Of a DNA stretch of 64,000 nucleotides, positions 24,505 to 31,154 are shown one piece after another. This stretch comes from Alicyclobacillus fastidiosus (GTDB lineage: Bacteria; Bacillota; Bacilli; Alicyclobacillales; Alicyclobacillaceae), in assembly GCF_026651875.1 (NCBI RefSeq), contig NZ_CP104067.1:248001-312000 (forward strand). Direction: 5' to 3'. The notes under the pieces are model-generated. The model searched no databases. It was not told where the DNA came from and worked only from the letters and a program-made list of their open reading frames with translations. The position numbers were made by a program, and so were the translations under genes. Position 1 is the stretch's first letter. Each line of letters starts with the position of its first letter.

Positions 24505-24750
24505 TCAGTGAATGAATTCCTGCACGCGATCATATACGTCTTCGGGTGACAGGCCGTCCGCCGAAATCACTGGTACGTTGTTGACGACTGTTTGGATGCC
24601 CATTACATTTTTATCGGCGCCGGTGATCACGATGGCACACACGCCCGGTTGGGAGTGCTGGTCTGCCGTCATGTCCACTACCTGACATCCACGTTCTTCG
24701 AGGTATTGCTTGACAGGAGTCAGCCCTTGTTCCACTGCAACAGACTTCAT
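24505..24750 (-). CDS. YkuS/UPF0180 family protein
   Basis: An 81-residue protein of the small UPF0180 (YkuS) family: VAVEQGLTPVKQYLEERGCQVVDM at the start, then a Rossmann-like VCAIVITGADKNVMGIQ and PVISADGLSPEDVYDRV. Four in-frame ATGs are available; the one at 24750 is chosen because GGAGGCG lies 8 bases upstream and the family starts just before VAVE. Function unknown. It is convergent with glcK. Confidence 0.85.
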   Translation of the reverse strand: MKSVAVEQGLTPVKQYLEERGCQVVDMTADQHSQPGVCAIVITGADKNVMGIQTVVNNVPVISADGLSPEDVYDRVQEFIH

Positions 24751-24889
24751 CGACATCGCCTCCATGACAGGAATCAATCGGGTACTGGGATATTGTTTGT
24801 ATTCTGGCCATCAATATTCGGCGGATGATTTGCGCTTTGTGCGTGTCGGGCGGTAATCTGGATACAAGTTTGGACGAGGAGGAATACAT

Positions 24890-25219
24890 ATGGTCGTGTT
24901 TCATATGATTTATGGATTTCTATTGATACTCCTAGATATCGTGGTGACCATCTGGGAGATCACAAGTCGTAACGGCGCTCCACGTGGCCTACGTGGTGCG
25001 GCAATTGGTCTCATGGATCTACAGATCATCATCGGGATTATCACCTGGATTACCGCTCGCCCCGCGCCGTCGTTCGTGTGGCATCCAATCTTCATGGTCG
25101 TCGCGATTATCATCGCGCACATCTTTACGGCCAGCCGCCGGAAGAAAGCCTCACGCGTCACCGGTTGGGTTGTCACAGACGTGTTGTTAATTCTCGGGGC
25201 GTCGTTATTCCACGGGTAA
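24890..25219 (+). CDS. Small four-helix membrane protein, unknown
   Basis: A 109-residue hydrophobic protein with four predicted transmembrane segments (about 5-20, 40-55, 65-82 and 92-106) and a short basic loop, ASRRKKASR, before the last. GAGGAGG precedes the ATG closely. No family can be named confidently; the general shape resembles small YisL/DUF-type membrane proteins. It is first in a row of small ORFs, all with good ribosome binding sites. Confidence 0.75.
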   Translation: MVVFHMIYGFLLILLDIVVTIWEITSRNGAPRGLRGAAIGLMDLQIIIGIITWITARPAPSFVWHPIFMVVAIIIAHIFTASRRKKASRVTGWVVTDVLLILGASLFHG

Positions 25220-25256
25220 CGGGTAATCGCGGCGAGTAGAGGAGGACACAAACGCG

Positions 25257-25439
25257 GTGCACACACATTGGGAGTACGATTCGATTTGCCCACATTGTGG
25301 GCGTACCAACCACGTTAAGGCCCCTGCTGGTGAACATGTCGTTCGTGTCTGCTGTACGCACTGCGCACACGGCTACGAGTATACACACGTAGTCCAACAG
25401 TTTAGTGAAGTCGTGGATAGTGACGAAGAGAATACGTAA
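25257..25439 (+). CDS. Small zinc-ribbon protein
   Basis: A 60-residue protein starting at GTG with GAGGAGGA 9 bases upstream. CPHCG (11-15) and CCTHC (about 32-36) form a four-cysteine zinc ribbon. The C-terminus is acidic (DSDEENT). Located 37 bases after the membrane protein gene and probably cotranscribed. Function unknown. Confidence 0.7.
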   Translation: MHTHWEYDSICPHCGRTNHVKAPAGEHVVRVCCTHCAHGYEYTHVVQQFSEVVDSDEENT

Positions 25440-25517
25440 AACGAGCTCGCAATCGGTTCTTTAGCACCCTCAGTCAGCACCTTGGCTGGGGGATATGCAG
25501 GTTGAGGAGTTACTCGG

Positions 25518-25865
25518 ATGGTTTCGCGTACTCGATGCGCCCGCGGCCCCTCTGTTATTGGAACGTACAGTCAAGCGGACGCGCCGCCGCAGCCGGTGGT
25601 TAGCCGCTTCGTCATATTCCAGACTCGCGTTGTACCGCGAAGCGTTTTTAGTGATGTGCCGCAAACGCAACAGGATGGTGAGGGACACTATCAGGGTGAC
25701 TTGTACGCGGACAGGCTGCCAAATCAGGGCACGCTGGAAGTGTTTGACTCTGGTAAATTGACGAGTATCATCGTTCCGGGAGCCACTTCGTTCACACTTT
25801 TTACAAGTGGGGACAACGTTTCCTTCTTGAAGAAAATCGTCAGCCAGGATTTACCCCGCACATAA
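25518..25865 (+). CDS. Hypothetical protein, beta-rich
   Basis: A 115-residue frame. From about residue 27 on the sequence is convincingly protein-like and beta-strand-rich (FVIFQTRVVPRSVF, GTLEVFDSGKLTSIIVPG, FTLFTSGDNVSFL). The Gly-Thr-Leu-Glu-Val-Phe pattern is faintly like small extracellular spore-appendage subunits, but that is a guess. GAGG lies about 12 bases before the ATG, so the start could be wrong. An overlapping frame from 25495 looks like a shadow. Confidence 0.55.
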   Translation: MVSRTRCARGPSVIGTYSQADAPPQPVVSRFVIFQTRVVPRSVFSDVPQTQQDGEGHYQGDLYADRLPNQGTLEVFDSGKLTSIIVPGATSFTLFTSGDNVSFLKKIVSQDLPRT

Positions 25866-25913
25866 CAAGCCCGGGGGGCGGGTAGGCTAGATTTCGCAAA
25901 GGGGGATGATACC

Positions 25914-26255
25914 GTGAGTCGAGAAGAACACCACGAAACGCTCTCAGGCTTGGGGTTTTACTTTGAGGCTGAGGACCTGCCCATTGTAAATCAGTATCAA
26001 GGGGACTGGACTGTCACGGGGCCGGAAGAAAAGCCGGAGAATTATTGGATCGTGACGACCGATGGAAAAGGTCACGCCATCACGGGGCATCCAAGCCCGC
26101 AAGAAGCGCTTGACTGGGCTCGTAACAACGGTTGGCTGCCGGCCTACGTGGCGCCTTACGGTCGATATGTCGAAGGGGAGCTCGATGCGGTTCAATTGCA
26201 TGACTGGATTGCACGCGGCCGCCACGACAGGAAACACCACCGGGACGTTCATTGA
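25914..26255 (+). CDS. Hypothetical protein, 113 residues
   Basis: GTG start behind AAAGGGGGATG. Soluble, Trp/Tyr/Pro-rich, with NQYQGDWTVTGPEEKPENYWIV followed by an amphipathic helix (SPQEALDWARNNGW) and a His/Arg-rich tail. No family recognised. Composition is stable and typical of real genes. It lies in the small-ORF run between glcK and the tRNAs. Confidence 0.65.
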   Translation: MSREEHHETLSGLGFYFEAEDLPIVNQYQGDWTVTGPEEKPENYWIVTTDGKGHAITGHPSPQEALDWARNNGWLPAYVAPYGRYVEGELDAVQLHDWIARGRHDRKHHRDVH

Positions 26256-26386
26256 GATCGAACGGTAGCGGGAAAGAGCTTCTGTTACTAGCAAGACTCT
26301 CCAACGACAAACAAGAGATCTCCTAGTAGAATCGATACCAAGATAACTTTCGGTCATGTGTATCGTTCTTAAGGAGCTTTTTTCGT

Positions 26387-26701
26387 ATGGTTGAGATGCT
26401 GCAAGTTCAGATCAGACATCCCGGTGTCGCCCTCACCGAGAAGGAGAGAAAGCTCGTCGACAGCTTGGTGCAGCGCATCTGCGTCCATCATGTGCGCCGT
26501 CGACTCACTAGGCCCTTTCGTATCCGACGGTCGCTTGTCGACTCAATTCACCTGCTCGTCAATCAAGACGTCATTGTCGAAGACGGACTGACGGACGATG
26601 AGGCTCGACTGATCATGGACGATTTGGCGAGCGACATTCGGCAGACGCTCGCGTACTGTGACGTGTCGACCGAAGAAGTGGTTCTCACAGCCAAAGCATA
26701 G
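26387..26701 (+). CDS. Hypothetical protein, 104 residues
   Basis: The ATG at 26387 is preceded by AAGGAG at about 11 bases. A soluble mixed helical protein; the N-terminus MVEMLQVQIRHPGVALTEKE is followed by a basic patch (HHVRRRLTRPFRIRRS) and an acidic helical end (LTDDEARLIMDDLASDIRQ). The basic patch could bind nucleic acid. No recognised family. A promoter may lie in the 130-base gap before it. Confidence 0.65.
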   Translation: MVEMLQVQIRHPGVALTEKERKLVDSLVQRICVHHVRRRLTRPFRIRRSLVDSIHLLVNQDVIVEDGLTDDEARLIMDDLASDIRQTLAYCDVSTEEVVLTAKA

Positions 26702-26765
26702 GTTTCGGGCTTAGCGTCTACCGTGATACAATGGGAGCGAATCACGGAGGAGGCGCTTTTTGCCC

Positions 26766-26987
26766 ATGAAGCTTCATATTTCTCTCTTTCAATTACCTGA
26801 CGGCATGTATGTGGCCACGTGCGCGGAAATCCCGATGTGTCAGGTGCTTCGACAGAACAAAGGACACGCGATTCAGGACGTCAAAAAAATGGTGCAAAAA
26901 TTTCTTCAAGAGCGTGCTGAGAACGGGCGGCCTTTTATACCGGAATTGCGCGAGTTTGAGGTTGAAAATATTACCGTAGATGATTGA
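26766..26987 (+). CDS. HicB-like small protein
   Basis: A 73-residue protein whose fold signature (ISLFQLPDGMYVATCAEIPMCQV, then a helix IQDVKKMVQKFLQERAE) resembles the partial RNase H fold of HicB-type antitoxins and orphan HicB-like proteins. No HicA toxin gene is adjacent and there is no C-terminal DNA-binding domain, so it is probably an orphan rather than an antitoxin. GGAGGAGG (about 26747-26754) serves either ATG 26766 or TTG 26760. Its stop touches the tRNA promoter. Confidence 0.65.
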   Translation: MKLHISLFQLPDGMYVATCAEIPMCQVLRQNKGHAIQDVKKMVQKFLQERAENGRPFIPELREFEVENITVDD

Positions 26988-27016
26988 TTGACATCGGCCT
27001 CTAACCTTGGTATATT
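26988..27016 (+). promoter_or_regulatory. Strong sigma-A promoter of the tRNA operon
   Basis: Consensus -35 TTGACA (26988-26993), exact 17-base spacer, -10 TATATT (27011-27016). The first tRNA base is 23 bases downstream of the -10. Confidence 0.88.
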
Positions 27017-27038
27017 AATAAGCGTTCGCTAATCGCTT

Positions 27039-27114
27039 GGGTCATTAGCTCAATTGGCAGAGCATCCGACTCTTAATCGGCAGGTTGAAGGTTCGATTCC
27101 TTCATGACCCACCA
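27039..27114 (+). tRNA. tRNA-Lys (anticodon CUU)
   Basis: A 76-base cloverleaf with encoded CCA. Acceptor GGGTCAT pairs with ATGACCC; anticodon loop CTCTTAA gives CTT; T-loop GTTCGATTC is canonical. First of three closely spaced tRNAs. Confidence 0.95.
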
Positions 27115-27120
27115 ATATAT

Positions 27121-27196
27121 CGCGGGGTGGAGCAGTTGGCAGCTCGTCGGGCTCATAACCCGAAGGTCGCAGGTTCAAGTCCTGCCCCCGCAACCA
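27121..27196 (+). tRNA. Initiator tRNA-fMet (anticodon CAU)
   Basis: Acceptor CGCGGGG faces CCCCGCA, leaving the C1/A72 mismatch diagnostic of initiator tRNA. The anticodon stem has the three G-C pairs (GGG/CCC) around CTCATAA. CCA is encoded. Confidence 0.95.
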
Positions 27197-27199
27197 CTT

Positions 27200-27276
27200 G
27201 GAGCTGTGGTGTAGAGGCCTAACATGCCTGCCTGTCACGCAGGAGACCGCGGGTTCGAATCCCGTCAGCTCCGCCA
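27200..27276 (+). tRNA. tRNA-Asp (anticodon GUC)
   Basis: Acceptor GGAGCTG pairs with CAGCTCC; anticodon loop CTGTCAC gives GTC; CCA is encoded. Only 3 bases follow tRNA-fMet. Confidence 0.95.
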
Positions 27277-27282
27277 ATCAGC

Positions 27283-27313
27283 AAAAGAGGGTCCACGAAA
27301 GGGGGCCTTTTTT
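27283..27313 (+). terminator. Terminator of the tRNA operon
   Basis: AAAAGAGGGTCC pairs (with G-T wobbles) with the GGGCC-T6 arm around 27303-27313, seven bases after tRNA-Asp. Confidence 0.75.
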
Positions 27314-27442
27314 CGTTGTACCCGGAGACAAAGCGTCGAGCGACGCCGCGGGTAATTTCGGAAAAACGGGCGGATGCCCTAAGCAGCCCTGGACCTTTGG
27401 CCATAGTGTATATCGATGCTGAACACAAGAGGAGGATGCTTC

Positions 27443-27556
27443 ATGTACGGTGTATTCGGTGGCTATACGCGTTGGGCAGTTGTGTTTCTAATCATCTTCG
27501 TTCTGTTCTTCCTGTTCGTTCCTGCCGCACCTGTAGCAGCAGCGAGCTGCTGCTAA
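27443..27556 (+). CDS. Small membrane peptide, 37 residues (YjcZ-like)
   Basis: ATG at 27443 with a strong GAGGAGG (27429-27435) about 7 bases upstream. The product starts MYGVFGGYTRW, has one hydrophobic helix (VVFLIIFVLFFLFV) and ends AAASCC. The short Tyr/Gly N-terminus plus one membrane helix resembles the YjcZ-type sporulation peptides of Bacillus, though the C-terminal Cys-Cys is different. A bidirectional terminator follows. Confidence 0.7.
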   Translation: MYGVFGGYTRWAVVFLIIFVLFFLFVPAAPVAAASCC

Positions 27557-27616
27557 ACGTACTTTCGTTGATTCAAGGCTGATAAAGCGCTACCCGTCAA
27601 CAGGCGGTGGAACGAA

Positions 27617-27649
27617 AAATGGACCTCGCGCGATGAGCGAGGTCCATTT
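27617..27649. terminator. Bidirectional terminator between the small peptide and mtnD
   Basis: A 13-bp perfect stem AAATGGACCTCGC (27617-27629) and GCGAGGTCCATTT (27637-27649). Read on the minus strand it is followed by TTTTCG, so it serves mtnD as well. Confidence 0.85.
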
Positions 27650-27663
27650 CACGTGTTTGTAGG

Positions 27664-28200
27664 TTACGCCTTCTGAAAGGAAGGGTCGGCGAATGGATGT
27701 GCCACCCAGCCGGCCGGATCGATAAAGAGGCGAACAGCCACCACTTTGCGCTCGTCGGTGAGCGTAAAGAAGTGAGGATTGCCTTCTGGGACGGAAATGA
27801 CGTCTCCGGGTTGGAGAATCACATCGAAATATCCGTTACTTCCCTTGATGACGAAGATGCCACTACCCGCGGCGATAGCTCGCACTTCGTCCTCTGTGTG
27901 CGTGTGAACCTCTTCAAATTTCTTCAAGAGTTCCTCAAGGTTTGGATTGGCGTCGGAAAGAGAGATGAGGTCCCATTTTACATAGCCCCGCTCAGCGCTC
28001 AAGTCCTCGATGTCGGATTTTAGCGCTTCGAGGATCTCCTCTTTTTGTTCATCAGTAAGGTCGTACTTGTCTTGCAGGTGACTCGGAATGACGCTGACAT
28101 CCCAGTGATTGTAGTAGACGTCGTTTGCCGTCAGAAAAGAACGAACCGCTTCTTCACCTTCAATGAGCTCGCCAGTATTTCGAACGCGAATTGTAGCCAC
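27664..28200 (-). CDS. mtnD: Acireductone dioxygenase
   Basis: A 178-residue cupin enzyme of the ARD family. It oxidises the acireductone 1,2-dihydroxy-3-keto-5-methylthiopentene, giving the 2-keto acid of methionine (Fe form) in methionine salvage. The metal-binding block HTHTEDEVR (about 97-105) and the second cupin motif PEGNPHFFTL are intact. GTG start at 28200 with AGGAGGG upstream. Divergent from mtnW-mtnX-mtnB, which encode the preceding steps. No SAM (S-box) riboswitch was seen upstream, unlike the mtn genes of B. subtilis. Confidence 0.92.
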   Translation of the reverse strand: MATIRVRNTGELIEGEEAVRSFLTANDVYYNHWDVSVIPSHLQDKYDLTDEQKEEILEALKSDIEDLSAERGYVKWDLISLSDANPNLEELLKKFEEVHTHTEDEVRAIAAGSGIFVIKGSNGYFDVILQPGDVISVPEGNPHFFTLTDERKVVAVRLFIDPAGWVAHPFADPSFQKA

Positions 28201-28534
28201 AGGCCAACCCTCCTAAAGCCCAATATTGACAAAACACATGTGTCTAGTTGTCGATTAACGTCTATCTTAGTGAACCACAGCGCATTTGTCCATGATATTG
28301 TGTGCAGTTCTGAAGGTTCGATAAAATTTGAATCATACGGAGTTATCCACTGTTTCAACAGAGTTATCCACAGAAATGTGTGGATAAGATTGTGTGTAAT
28401 GTGTGAATTGGTTGTGGAAACATACTCTGTCCATCGCTTGATTCCTGTTTCGTACTGTACAATACGCTATACACCCCACCGGGCGATATGCCATGATGAT
28501 CTCGAAAGCAGACTGGGAGGAGTGGAGGCTTCAG
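28201..28534. other. Divergent mtnD/mtnW intergenic region with DnaA boxes
   Basis: A 334-base region holding three DnaA boxes: TTATCCACT (28343-28351), TTATCCACA (28364-28372) and the inverse TGTGGATAA (28379-28387). A possible mtnW promoter is TTGATT (28438) with TACAAT (28458), but its spacing of 14 is too short to be convincing. There is no riboswitch-like structure. The mtnD ribosome binding site lies at the left edge. Confidence 0.6.
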
Positions 28535-30104
28535 ATGATAGAACCTAACGCACAGATGGTGATTGCTACGTACCGCGTGGTAGATCACCAGAAGGCCTTG
28601 GAGAAACGCGCCGAGGGCATAGCCATCGGTTTAACGATAGGGAGCTGGACGGAACTGCCGCAAACCCGTCATCAACAGGTTTCTGCACACTGTGGACAAG
28701 TTCAGGGGATTCGCGTCGTCGAAGAGGTTGCTGACGGGCGGGTGGTCGCTGAGATCTCGGTAGGTTATCCACAGGCGAACTTCAACGGGACGTTTGCGGC
28801 TCTTTTGACCACGGTGTTCGGGAAGCTGTCGATGGATGGAGAGATTCGGTTGGTCCGGCTTCAAATTCCCGACGAGCTCGCTAGGCAGTATCCCGGTCCG
28901 AAGTTTGGTGTGAGTGGGTGTCGAAGTCGATATGGAGTCGTCGAGCGCCCACTCATCATGAGTATTTTTAAAGCGTGTGTCGGTTTAACCTTGCCAGAAC
29001 TCGTCAGCCAGTTTGAGGAGCAGGCGCTTGGCGGTGTCGATCTCGTCAAGGACGACGAAATCTTCTTCACTGAGGCGTACGCCACGCCGGAGTCGCGCGT
29101 GGTGGCGTACAGAGAGGCGGCGCGCGCCATCGCCGAACGCACGGGGCGCGAGACGGCGTACGCGGTAAACCTGACCGGACCTGTCCATCAGTTGCGCGAG
29201 CGCGCACGACGACTGTCCGAGCTTGGTGCGGGTGCGCTGTTGGTCAACATCGTGGCATACGGCTATGACGTGGTTGCTGACTTGGCAGCTGACGAGGACG
29301 TGAATGTGCCGATTCTCGCTCACCCCGCGGTGTCTGGCGCACTCTACGGCGGCAATACATACGGCGTCGAGGCGGACATCGTACTAGGGCAACTCGCTCG
29401 AATGGCTGGGGCAGATATGGCGATTTTTCCATCGATGTACGGGTCCGTCACCCTCGGGCAGACGGCGACTGAACGCCTGATCGCGCACCTTCGCAGCGAC
29501 ACTGTGCACAAGCCGTCGCTTCCGGCCCCGTCAGCGGGGATTTACCCAGGCCTCGTCCCGCAACTGTACGCCGACTTTGGGAATGATCTCATTGTGAACG
29601 CAGGCGGCGGAATTCACGGTCATCCACAAGGGCCCGCGGCGGGTGGGCAGGCGTTTGTCGAAGCCATCCGCGCCGTCCGGTCTGGCAGTACGCTCTCGGA
29701 GGCCGCCAAGCACAGCGAAGTCCTGCGGATTGCGCTACAGAAGTGGGGGACCAGGGATTGACTGTACGTGTGATTTGTGATTTCGACGGAACGATCGCGG
29801 AAAAGGACATGATTGCCGCGATTATGCGCGAGTTTGTACCGAGCGAAGCAGAGCCGATCATCCAGGACGTCTATCGCGGTAAGAAGTCGGTTCGGGTCGG
29901 CGTGGAGGAGATGTTCCGCCTGCTTCCGTCGGCGCGCTTTGAAGATGTGGCGGCGTTCGCAAAGGCGAATACGATCGTGCGTCCGGGTTTTCAACAGTTT
30001 ATCCACACCTGTGGAAAACTGGGGTGGAAAGTCACCGTCGTCAGTGGTGGCTTCGATTTTTTTGTCCACCCAGTTATCCACAGCTTATCCACACCTGTGG
30101 ATAT
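28343..30104. repeat. DnaA-box cluster spanning the mtnD/mtnW gap, mtnW and mtnX
   Basis: Six exact TTATCCACA sites: 28364-28372, 28379-28387 (minus), 28765-28773, 29999-30007, 30074-30082 and 30085-30093. Six one-mismatch sites: 28343-28351, 28691-28699 (minus), 29503-29511 (minus), 29620-29628, 30010-30018 (minus) and 30096-30104 (minus). The starts 30074, 30085 and 30096 are each 11 bp apart, as are 29999 and 30010, placing them on one DNA face. No exact copy was found elsewhere in the window. The sequence equals the bacterial DnaA-box consensus (TTATNCACA). This is a candidate DnaA titration or regulatory locus. Confidence 0.75.
28535..29761 (+). CDS. mtnW: 2,3-diketo-5-methylthiopentyl-1-phosphate enolase (RuBisCO-like protein)
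   Basis: A 408-residue RuBisCO-like protein of the methionine salvage pathway that enolises 2,3-diketo-5-methylthiopentyl-1-phosphate. ATG at 28535 lies 7 bases after GTGGAGG; a longer frame from 28493 has no such signal. Large-subunit fold landmarks: LVKDDEIFF (active-site loop, about 169-177), the Gly-rich HPAVSGALYGG, and the C-terminal NAGGGIHGHPQGPAAGGQA phosphate-binding loop. The DDE loop replaces the carbamylated-lysine motif of true RuBisCO, so it is not carbon-fixing. First gene of mtnWXB. DnaA boxes lie inside it. Confidence 0.92.
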   Translation: MIEPNAQMVIATYRVVDHQKALEKRAEGIAIGLTIGSWTELPQTRHQQVSAHCGQVQGIRVVEEVADGRVVAEISVGYPQANFNGTFAALLTTVFGKLSMDGEIRLVRLQIPDELARQYPGPKFGVSGCRSRYGVVERPLIMSIFKACVGLTLPELVSQFEEQALGGVDLVKDDEIFFTEAYATPESRVVAYREAARAIAERTGRETAYAVNLTGPVHQLRERARRLSELGAGALLVNIVAYGYDVVADLAADEDVNVPILAHPAVSGALYGGNTYGVEADIVLGQLARMAGADMAIFPSMYGSVTLGQTATERLIAHLRSDTVHKPSLPAPSAGIYPGLVPQLYADFGNDLIVNAGGGIHGHPQGPAAGGQAFVEAIRAVRSGSTLSEAAKHSEVLRIALQKWGTRD

Positions 30105-30426
30105 CTACTGTAATCGGCTGGATTTGAGAGGACCGCGTTGCGAGGTCGAGTGGGCGGTCCCTTGTGATGCGACCTGTGAGGGTGGCTGTGGATTGTGTAA
30201 GCCGAGCGTGATGCGCAGCTTGGACGACGGACAGACCTCGTTTATCGTCATTGGGGACGGTGTCACCGATTTTAAGGCGGCGCGGGAGGCAAATTACGTC
30301 TTCGCGCGCGCACGATTACTGGAGCTCGTTCGAGAACAGGGTATTCCAGCATCGCCATTTGATACGTTCTACGATGTCGATGGCGCGATTCAGGACGGAG
30401 GATCGAGTTTATATGATTACATTTGA
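29758..30426 (+). CDS. mtnX: 2-hydroxy-3-keto-5-methylthiopentenyl-1-phosphate phosphatase
   Basis: A 222-residue HAD-superfamily phosphatase. CDFDGTIAEKDM (residues 7-18) supplies the catalytic Asp pair, and VVSGGFDFFV and IGDGVTDFKAA are motifs II and III/IV. It dephosphorylates the MtnW product to the acireductone. The TTG start overlaps the mtnW stop (TTGA). Five DnaA boxes lie inside the gene, in codons for QFIHTCGK and the segment HPVIHSLSTPVDIY, so the protein sequence there may be shaped partly by the DNA sites. Confidence 0.88.
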   Translation: MTVRVICDFDGTIAEKDMIAAIMREFVPSEAEPIIQDVYRGKKSVRVGVEEMFRLLPSARFEDVAAFAKANTIVRPGFQQFIHTCGKLGWKVTVVSGGFDFFVHPVIHSLSTPVDIYCNRLDLRGPRCEVEWAVPCDATCEGGCGLCKPSVMRSLDDGQTSFIVIGDGVTDFKAAREANYVFARARLLELVREQGIPASPFDTFYDVDGAIQDGGSSLYDYI

Positions 30427-31036
30427 AAAACAGGCGCAGACCGTGGTGTCCCTGGCGCAATTCTGCAGTGACAAGGGCTGGTTACCTGCGACAAGCGGGA
30501 ATCTCTCGGTACTCGTCGACAGAAATCCGCTCGCCATCGCGATCACGCGCAGCGGTGCGGACAAACAGCGCCTACACGTCGAAGACGTCCTGCTCATCGA
30601 CGACAAGATGCAGGTTCAGAGTGGCCTTGATGGCTACCGGCCATCCGCAGAGACGAGCGTTCATATCGAACTGTATAAAAAGTTTTCGTGCGGTAGCATT
30701 TTGCATGTACACACGGTGTTTAACAATCTCGTCAGTGAACTGTACGGCGACGTCGGGGCTGTACTCGTGCGTCGACACGAGTTGTTGAAGGCACTCGGCC
30801 ACTGGGATGAGGACGCAGAGGTTCGCATTCCCATCGTCCCCAACTACGCAGATCTGACTCGCCTCGGAGAAGCCGTCGCCGAAGCGGCCACGGCTGACGT
30901 TCCGGCTGTATTGGTCCGCAATCACGGGATCTATGCCTGGGGTGAGACAGCACAGGATGCGCGCCGTCATCTGGAAGCCGTCGAATTCCTGTGTGAATAC
31001 CTCTATCGCCTTGGCGTTTCGCGGGTCGTTGGATAG
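30413..31036 (+). CDS. mtnB: Methylthioribulose-1-phosphate dehydratase
   Basis: A 207-residue class II aldolase/adducin family protein that dehydrates methylthioribulose-1-phosphate. The ATG at 30413 sits behind GGAGGATCGAG and overlaps the mtnX end by 14 bases. SGNLSVLV near residue 30, the zinc ligands HVHTVF (about 98-103) and NHGIYAWG (about 170) are typical. Last gene of the plus-strand mtn set. The pathway's kinase and isomerase genes (mtnK, mtnA) are not in the window. Confidence 0.92.
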   Translation: MITFEKQAQTVVSLAQFCSDKGWLPATSGNLSVLVDRNPLAIAITRSGADKQRLHVEDVLLIDDKMQVQSGLDGYRPSAETSVHIELYKKFSCGSILHVHTVFNNLVSELYGDVGAVLVRRHELLKALGHWDEDAEVRIPIVPNYADLTRLGEAVAEAATADVPAVLVRNHGIYAWGETAQDARRHLEAVEFLCEYLYRLGVSRVVG

Positions 31037-31154
31037 AGGACTGCCATTCGGGCGTGACAGGGATGGCCAATGGGATGCGCGGGGTAGAGAGCGTAGAGAG
31101 CGCACGGACGCCCCTGAACATAAGGCGCTGCGCTCTCCTGCCGCTATCAACCGA

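Noticed and set aside
25495..25761. 88-codon frame overlapping the 115-residue hypothetical gene
   Set aside because: Basic, low-complexity composition typical of an out-of-frame shadow; the 25518 frame has better strand-like sequence and ends properly before the next gene.
26766..26987. HicAB toxin-antitoxin pair
   Set aside because: Only a HicB-like fragment is present; no HicA-like gene flanks it and the antitoxin DNA-binding domain is missing.
28201..28534. SAM (S-box) riboswitch before mtnD or mtnW
   Set aside because: Looked for because B. subtilis mtn genes have one; no S-box core or terminator/antiterminator pair was found.
28343..30104. The DnaA-box cluster as the chromosome origin itself
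   Set aside because: No dnaA, dnaN, rpmH or other oriC hallmark genes and no clear AT-rich unwinding element; most boxes are inside genes.
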